From contig NZ_BDBH01000009.1 in assembly GCF_001612885.1 (NCBI RefSeq), forward strand, positions 124,001-188,000: a stretch of DNA of 64,000 nt, given 5' to 3'. Shown in pieces: positions 60,185 through 64,000 of this stretch. Within the stretch, counting starts at the first letter, position 1; every line of letters begins with the position of its first letter. This DNA is from Nocardia harenae NBRC 108248. GTDB taxonomy: Bacteria; Actinomycetota; Actinomycetes; Mycobacteriales; Mycobacteriaceae. The position numbers were made by a program, and so were the translations under genes. The notes under the pieces are model-generated. The model saw only the letters and a list, made by a program, of their open reading frames with translations. It did no database searches and had not been told where the DNA came from.

Positions 60185-60793
60185 CTAATCGGCGTGCCCG
60201 GCCCCGGCCTCGGCCGCCCGGGTGAGGCCGCAGGCGCCGATGAACTCTTCGTGCAACTCGAACCAGACGGTGTGGTAGGAGTCCATGACCGGCCGGGTGA
60301 ACCACGCGGTCTCGCCTGCTCGGATCTTCGTCAGGGCGAATTCGAGTTTCTCGCGGTACCGAGCCAGCCGGGGGATCGCTGTGCTCACCCGGTCTATCGT
60401 CGGCAGGACCCGGGTGTGCACGTCGCACAGCCGGCCGATGACCGCCTGGTCGTAGGCGCTGTCGTCGTGGGCGTTCGGCTGGCCGTCCCTGAGCTGCCAA
60501 TCCGTGACGAGCGCCTTGAACTCCGCGTTCAAGACTCTGAAGTCCGCGTAGGCGGAGCTCGTCTCTGCCGGGTCGGCGGCGGCGCGCTCATCGGCCAGCC
60601 ACCGCGCCAGGGTGTCCCGGCCCGCGGGGCCGAGGCGGACGAGTTTGCCGCTGATCACCAGATCGCGGGCCGCCAGCTCCGCGATCCGGGCAGCCACGTC
60701 CGCGCCGCTGCGGCCGGTGGTGTCGGCCAGGACGGCTTCGGTGGCGCGGCCCTTGAGCCGCACCGCCTGCAACAGGTCCAAGTCGTCGTTCAT
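60185..60793 (-). CDS. Winged-helix companion protein of the short dikinase
   Basis: A 202-residue protein: an N-terminal winged-helix-like half (LQAVRLKGRATEAVLADTTG; then SGKLVRLGPAGRDTL) and a helical C-terminal half with FKALVTDWQLRDG and DSYHTVWFELHEEFIGA. To my recollection this C-terminal pattern occurs beside, or fused to, the short actinobacterial pyruvate phosphate dikinases, and here the dikinase is two genes upstream. It might be a regulator of the operon or a structural partner of the dikinase. Confidence 0.6.
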   Translation of the reverse strand: MNDDLDLLQAVRLKGRATEAVLADTTGRSGADVAARIAELAARDLVISGKLVRLGPAGRDTLARWLADERAAADPAETSSAYADFRVLNAEFKALVTDWQLRDGQPNAHDDSAYDQAVIGRLCDVHTRVLPTIDRVSTAIPRLARYREKLEFALTKIRAGETAWFTRPVMDSYHTVWFELHEEFIGACGLTRAAEAGAGHAD

Positions 60794-60833
60794 CGGGGTG
60801 GAGTCCGTTTCTCGTGCCGTTCGCAGAACGGGG

Positions 60834-62486
60834 TCAGCGTTTGGTCACCTGGAGGTCCGACTGTTCGATATCCCAGGTCGTCGGGGTGACACCTTGGTCA
60901 CGCAGCTGGTACTTGAGCACCTTGCCGGTGGCGTTGCGGGGCAACTCGGTGCGGAACTCGATGTAGCGAGGCACCGCGTAGTAGGGCAGTTTGTCCAGTG
61001 ACCACCGGCACAGCTCCTCCTCCGAGACCGGGACCCCGGAGGCCAGTACCGCGGTCACTTTCACGTCGTCCTCGGTGAGGTCCGACGGCACGGCGTGTAC
61101 CGCGACATCGGCGACCGCGGGATGACCGCGGAAGGTGCGTTCGAGTTCGAAACTGGAGATGTTCTCCCCGCGGCGGCGTAGATAGTCCTTTTTCCGGTCG
61201 ACGAACCACAGCCAGCCCTCGGTGTCGAACCTGCCGATGTCGCCGGTGTGGAACCACAGGTTGCGCAGCAGCTCGAACGACTCTCGCGGTCGTCGCCAGT
61301 ACCCCTCGAACATGACGTGCGGTTTGCGCGGCCGGATGATGATCTCGCCCGGCTGACCGTCGGGCACCTCGTTGTCGTCATCGTCGACGATGCGTACGTC
61401 GAAGTCGTCGTTGCGCCGGCCGGACGATCCCAGCGGGGCCGCGAGCCCGGCCGGGTTGCTGGTGACGAAACTGGCTTCGGTGAGTCCGAAAACCGAGTTG
61501 CCCGCGGCGCGCACGCCGAACCGGGTCTTCCAGATCTCGATCAACTCGGGTGTCCACGGCGCGCCGCCCGCGTGCTGGATCTGCCCGAAGCACCGCTTCA
61601 TCTCCGGGGTGTCGTCCATCGCGGCGATCAGTGTGATCATGATGCCGAGGATCGAAACGCGTTGTGCCCCTGTCCGCTCGATCTCCGGCCAGAAACTGGA
61701 GAGCGAGAATCGGGTGGCGATGGCCAGTTTCGTGTGGTTGTAGAGGCAGGCCAGCACCGAGGTCGCGGCGGCGTTGAGATGGAACAGCGGCAGCGGCGTC
61801 CAGAGCGTGTGCGCGCGATCGCGAGTGCGTGCGGTGTTGCGAGCGACATTGCACACGTAGTTGTGGCTGATCATGCACCCTTTGGAGGGGCCCGTAGTGC
61901 CGGAGGTGTAGATCAGCATCGCCAGATCGCGTGGCTCGAGTTCGACAGGCTCGTCGAGGCTGCCGCGGGTGTCGAGGGTGGCCAGGTCCGCTACCGCCGC
62001 GTGCTCGACCGAGGCGGTGTTCCCGGCTCGGCGTCGCACGATCGTGCGCAGTGCGGGCAGCTCGTCGGCGATGTCGAGGATGCGGGTGACGTAGTCCGAT
62101 TCCGCGACGACCACGGCCGCCGCGGCGTCCGAGATCTGGTGGCGCAGGAACTCGGCCTTCAGCGCGGTGTTCAACGGGACCCAGACGGCGCCGAGCGCGT
62201 TGGCGGCGAACCAGGTGACCAGCGCGTCCAGGTTGTTGTCCAGCATGCAGACCACGGTGTCGCCGCGGCCGATCCCCAGCTCGCGCAGTCCCGCCGCGCG
62301 TCGCAGGGCGGCCGTCCAGAGCGCGCCGAAGGTGGTGATCTCGCCGGAGAAGTCGAGAAAGGGCTCGTCGCCGACGTGGGCCGAGGCTCGTCGGAGCACA
62401 TCGATGACCGTGTCGGGTTCGTTGCGTCGCCAGGTGGTGTCGGACCGGTGGTCGGCGGGGTGTTCGAGGGTGATGTCGCTTGCCAC
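60834..62486 (-). CDS. Acyl-CoA synthetase (FadD-like, AMP-binding)
   Basis: A 550-residue adenylate-forming ligase. The P-loop is LIYTSGTTGPSKGCMISHN, the second motif FGLTEAS, the hinge region is WFHTGDIGRFDTEGWLWFVD, and the catalytic Lys is in NATGKVLKYQL. GTG 62486 follows TAGGAG. It would attach CoA to the imported or P450/ALDH-derived acid. The start is eight bases after the dikinase stop, so they are cotranscribed. Confidence 0.94.
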   Translation of the reverse strand: MASDITLEHPADHRSDTTWRRNEPDTVIDVLRRASAHVGDEPFLDFSGEITTFGALWTAALRRAAGLRELGIGRGDTVVCMLDNNLDALVTWFAANALGAVWVPLNTALKAEFLRHQISDAAAAVVVAESDYVTRILDIADELPALRTIVRRRAGNTASVEHAAVADLATLDTRGSLDEPVELEPRDLAMLIYTSGTTGPSKGCMISHNYVCNVARNTARTRDRAHTLWTPLPLFHLNAAATSVLACLYNHTKLAIATRFSLSSFWPEIERTGAQRVSILGIMITLIAAMDDTPEMKRCFGQIQHAGGAPWTPELIEIWKTRFGVRAAGNSVFGLTEASFVTSNPAGLAAPLGSSGRRNDDFDVRIVDDDDNEVPDGQPGEIIIRPRKPHVMFEGYWRRPRESFELLRNLWFHTGDIGRFDTEGWLWFVDRKKDYLRRRGENISSFELERTFRGHPAVADVAVHAVPSDLTEDDVKVTAVLASGVPVSEEELCRWSLDKLPYYAVPRYIEFRTELPRNATGKVLKYQLRDQGVTPTTWDIEQSDLQVTKR

Positions 62487-62494
62487 TGATGCTC

Positions 62495-64000
62495 CTACCC
62501 GTCGTTTTCCAGTTGCACCGCGATGAGCATGGCCGGCAGCGGGTGCGCGCACGTGATGTCGGTATGTCCGGCTCGGAGGGCGGCGCGCACCGTGTCGGCG
62601 TCGACCGTCTCCAGGTGCGGCAGCCGAGCCGTCTCCGACGGGTGGTGCGCGCGCAGCGGGGCGTGCCGCAGGCCGATCTCGGTCAGTCGCCGCAGATCCG
62701 GACTGTCCGATTCCGACCAAGCGCTCAGGGCCAGCGCGCCCTCGCGGATTTCGCCGTGGTCGCCGTCCACGGTGATGGTTCTGCCGAGTAGCGCGGTGAC
62801 GGTTCCCGCACCGCAGCCGACGACCGCGGGCGTGCCGGTCTCGCGGCTGACGACGGCCGCGTGCGAGGTGGCGCCGCCGGACTCGGTGACGATGCCCTCC
62901 GCGGCGAGCATGCCGTGCACATCGTCGGGGCTGGTGGCGGTCCGCACCAGGATCACCTTCTCCCCGGCGTCGGCGGCCTCGACCGCGTCGTCGGGATCGC
63001 CGACGGCGCGTCCGGTGGCCACGCCGGGGCACGCGGCCAGCCCCTTGGCGAGGAGCGGTGCGGCCAGGCGTGTCTCCGGTTGCAGCGAGGGCAGCAGCAG
63101 AGTCCGCACGTGCTCGGGGCGCACCCGGCGCAACGCCTCGGAGCCGTCGATCCTGCCCTCGTCGAGGAATCGCAAGGCCAAGCGAACCGCGGCTTGGGCG
63201 GACCGCTTGGCCGTGCGGGTCTGCAGCAACCACAGGCGGCCGTTCTCGACGGTGAATTCGATGTCCTGGACATCGGTGCCGAGATCCTCGAGGACGCGCG
63301 TGGCCGCCATCAGCTCGGCGTACACCTCGGGCTGCTCCGTTGCCAGTGCGCTGAGCGGTTCGCAGTCGGTGGTGCCCGAGACGACGTCCTCGCCCTGCCC
63401 GCCGCGCAGCCACTCGCCGAACGGCTCGTCCGAGCCGGTCAGCGGATTGCGGCTGAACAACACGCCGGTGCCGGAATCCTCCCCCAGGTTGCCGAAGACC
63501 ATCGCCTGTACCACGACCGCGGTGCCCGCGTGGTCGTCGAGGCCGCGGTGGTGGCGGTAAGCGCGCGCCCGGGGGCTGTTCCACGATGCCAGCACAGCGG
63601 CGATCGCGCCGCGCAGTTGCGCCGCGGGATCCGCGGGAACGGTGGCGTCCGCATCGCCGTTCAGGACGATTCGCCGGTACATCTCGGTGAATCGGCGCCG
63701 GGTGTCGGCGGCGAATTCCGCGGTCCCGGCCCGGCCGAGGGTCGCCTCCACGGCGTCATCGATGCCCAGGTCGAGCACCGTGTCCATCATGCCAGGCATG
63801 CTCAGCGCGGCCCCGCTGCGCACGCTGACCAGGAGCGGCCGCCGCCCGCCGCCGAAGCTGCGACCGGTCTCGGATTCGACCCAGCGCAGCCCGTCGAGAA
63901 CGGCGGGCCAGATGCTGTCGAGGGTCTGTTGGGGATCCTGCTGCCAGCGGCGGCAGACCTCGGTCGTGATCGCGAACGCGGGCGGTACCGGCAGGTGATG
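62495..64000 (-). CDS. Short pyruvate phosphate dikinase (ATP-grasp plus His domain), 5' end outside the window
   Basis: The open frame of 501 residues continues beyond the right edge. The ATP-grasp part shows VSVRSGAALSMPGMMDTVLD and VQAMVFGNLG with SGTGVLFSRNP; the swivelling domain has the phosphorylated His in ESGGATSHAAVVSRETG, 122nd residue from the C-terminus. A full PPDK would go on for about 350 residues with a PEP-binding barrel, but this protein stops about 80 residues after the His domain. M. tuberculosis Rv1127c is also short. First visible gene of the minus operon with the ligase. Confidence 0.88.
   Translation of the reverse strand, partial: HHLPVPPAFAITTEVCRRWQQDPQQTLDSIWPAVLDGLRWVESETGRSFGGGRRPLLVSVRSGAALSMPGMMDTVLDLGIDDAVEATLGRAGTAEFAADTRRRFTEMYRRIVLNGDADATVPADPAAQLRGAIAAVLASWNSPRARAYRHHRGLDDHAGTAVVVQAMVFGNLGEDSGTGVLFSRNPLTGSDEPFGEWLRGGQGEDVVSGTTDCEPLSALATEQPEVYAELMAATRVLEDLGTDVQDIEFTVENGRLWLLQTRTAKRSAQAAVRLALRFLDEGRIDGSEALRRVRPEHVRTLLLPSLQPETRLAAPLLAKGLAACPGVATGRAVGDPDDAVEAADAGEKVILVRTATSPDDVHGMLAAEGIVTESGGATSHAAVVSRETGTPAVVGCGAGTVTALLGRTITVDGDHGEIREGALALSAWSESDSPDLRRLTEIGLRHAPLRAHHPSETARLPHLETVDADTVRAALRAGHTDITCAHPLPAMLIAVQLENDG

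Noticed and set aside
28889..64000. Search by eye for a second copy of the tRNA-Val 3' end as an attachment repeat
   Set aside because: I saw none inside the window; if the island is flanked by such a repeat it lies beyond the right edge.
1..64000. CRISPR array, intact insertion sequence, integrase, rRNA genes or plasmid origin
   Set aside because: No regularly spaced direct repeats, no complete transposase or recombinase and no rRNA sequence were seen; only the IS30 fragment near 28,900 is mobile-element-like.

Overview
The window is from a very GC-rich actinobacterium of the mycolic-acid group, most likely a Nocardia or a close relative. The evidence is a cell-wall arabinofuranosyltransferase of the AftC type, a complete mce import operon, a coproporphyrin-type haem cluster, a mycofactocin-type short-chain dehydrogenase, and a left half whose gene order follows Mycobacterium tuberculosis Rv2693c to Rv2669 (recognised from memory, not searched).

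Left half (1-28,100), conserved chromosome: a DUF3159 membrane protein (partial), an ECF sigma factor, two TrkA-type potassium-channel subunits, an APC permease, a TRAM-domain RNA methyltransferase, a SIMPL protein, dxs, an RNase D-like protein, a DUF3000 protein, hemE, cgoX and chdC (haem), msrB, aftC, a TAP-family hydrolase that lacks its serine, a RibD-like reductase, zapE, an alpha/beta hydrolase, a GNAT acetyltransferase, a flavin monooxygenase with a LysR regulator, a long disordered protein with GRRAA repeats, and two convergent unknown proteins with nuclease-like folds. Many of these genes appear to be leaderless: a TANNNT box ends 6-8 bases before the start codon.

Junction (28,180-29,470): a Gly-Cys-Val tRNA operon on the minus strand with promoter and terminator, then tRNA-Val(CAC) on the plus strand. 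A decayed IS30-type transposase fragment starts only 10 bases after this tRNA. A perfect 34-base palindrome follows. I read this as the left edge of an acquired island.

Right half (29,470-64,000), accessory catabolic island: a two-yrbE, six-mce import operon with an accessory protein and a histidine phosphatase; a minus operon of aldehyde dehydrogenase, P450, ferredoxin and thiolase, followed by an SDR/phosphotransferase fusion protein; a plus operon of enoyl-CoA hydratase, dienoyl-CoA reductase-like SDR, substrate-binding protein, a second SDR/phosphotransferase fusion and two paralogous lipocalin/AttH-like proteins; a minus operon of two acyl-CoA dehydrogenases, a ferredoxin reductase and an amidohydrolase; a divergent FadR-type GntR regulator; and a minus operon of a short pyruvate phosphate dikinase, acyl-CoA ligase, dikinase-companion protein and mycofactocin-type SDR. 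Together they look like uptake, CoA activation, oxidation and thiolysis of a hydrophobic, perhaps terpenoid or steroid-like, substrate.

The two points I find most interesting are (i) an AT-rich palindromic operator, core TTAtcTAGATAA, repeated in front of the island transcription units and next to the GntR gene, which suggests one regulon; and (ii) the two fusion proteins, which keep the swivelling phosphohistidine domain of rifampicin phosphotransferase but have a dehydrogenase where its ATP-binding domain should be, in the same island as a short dikinase that has the ATP-binding and histidine domains but no C-terminal barrel.
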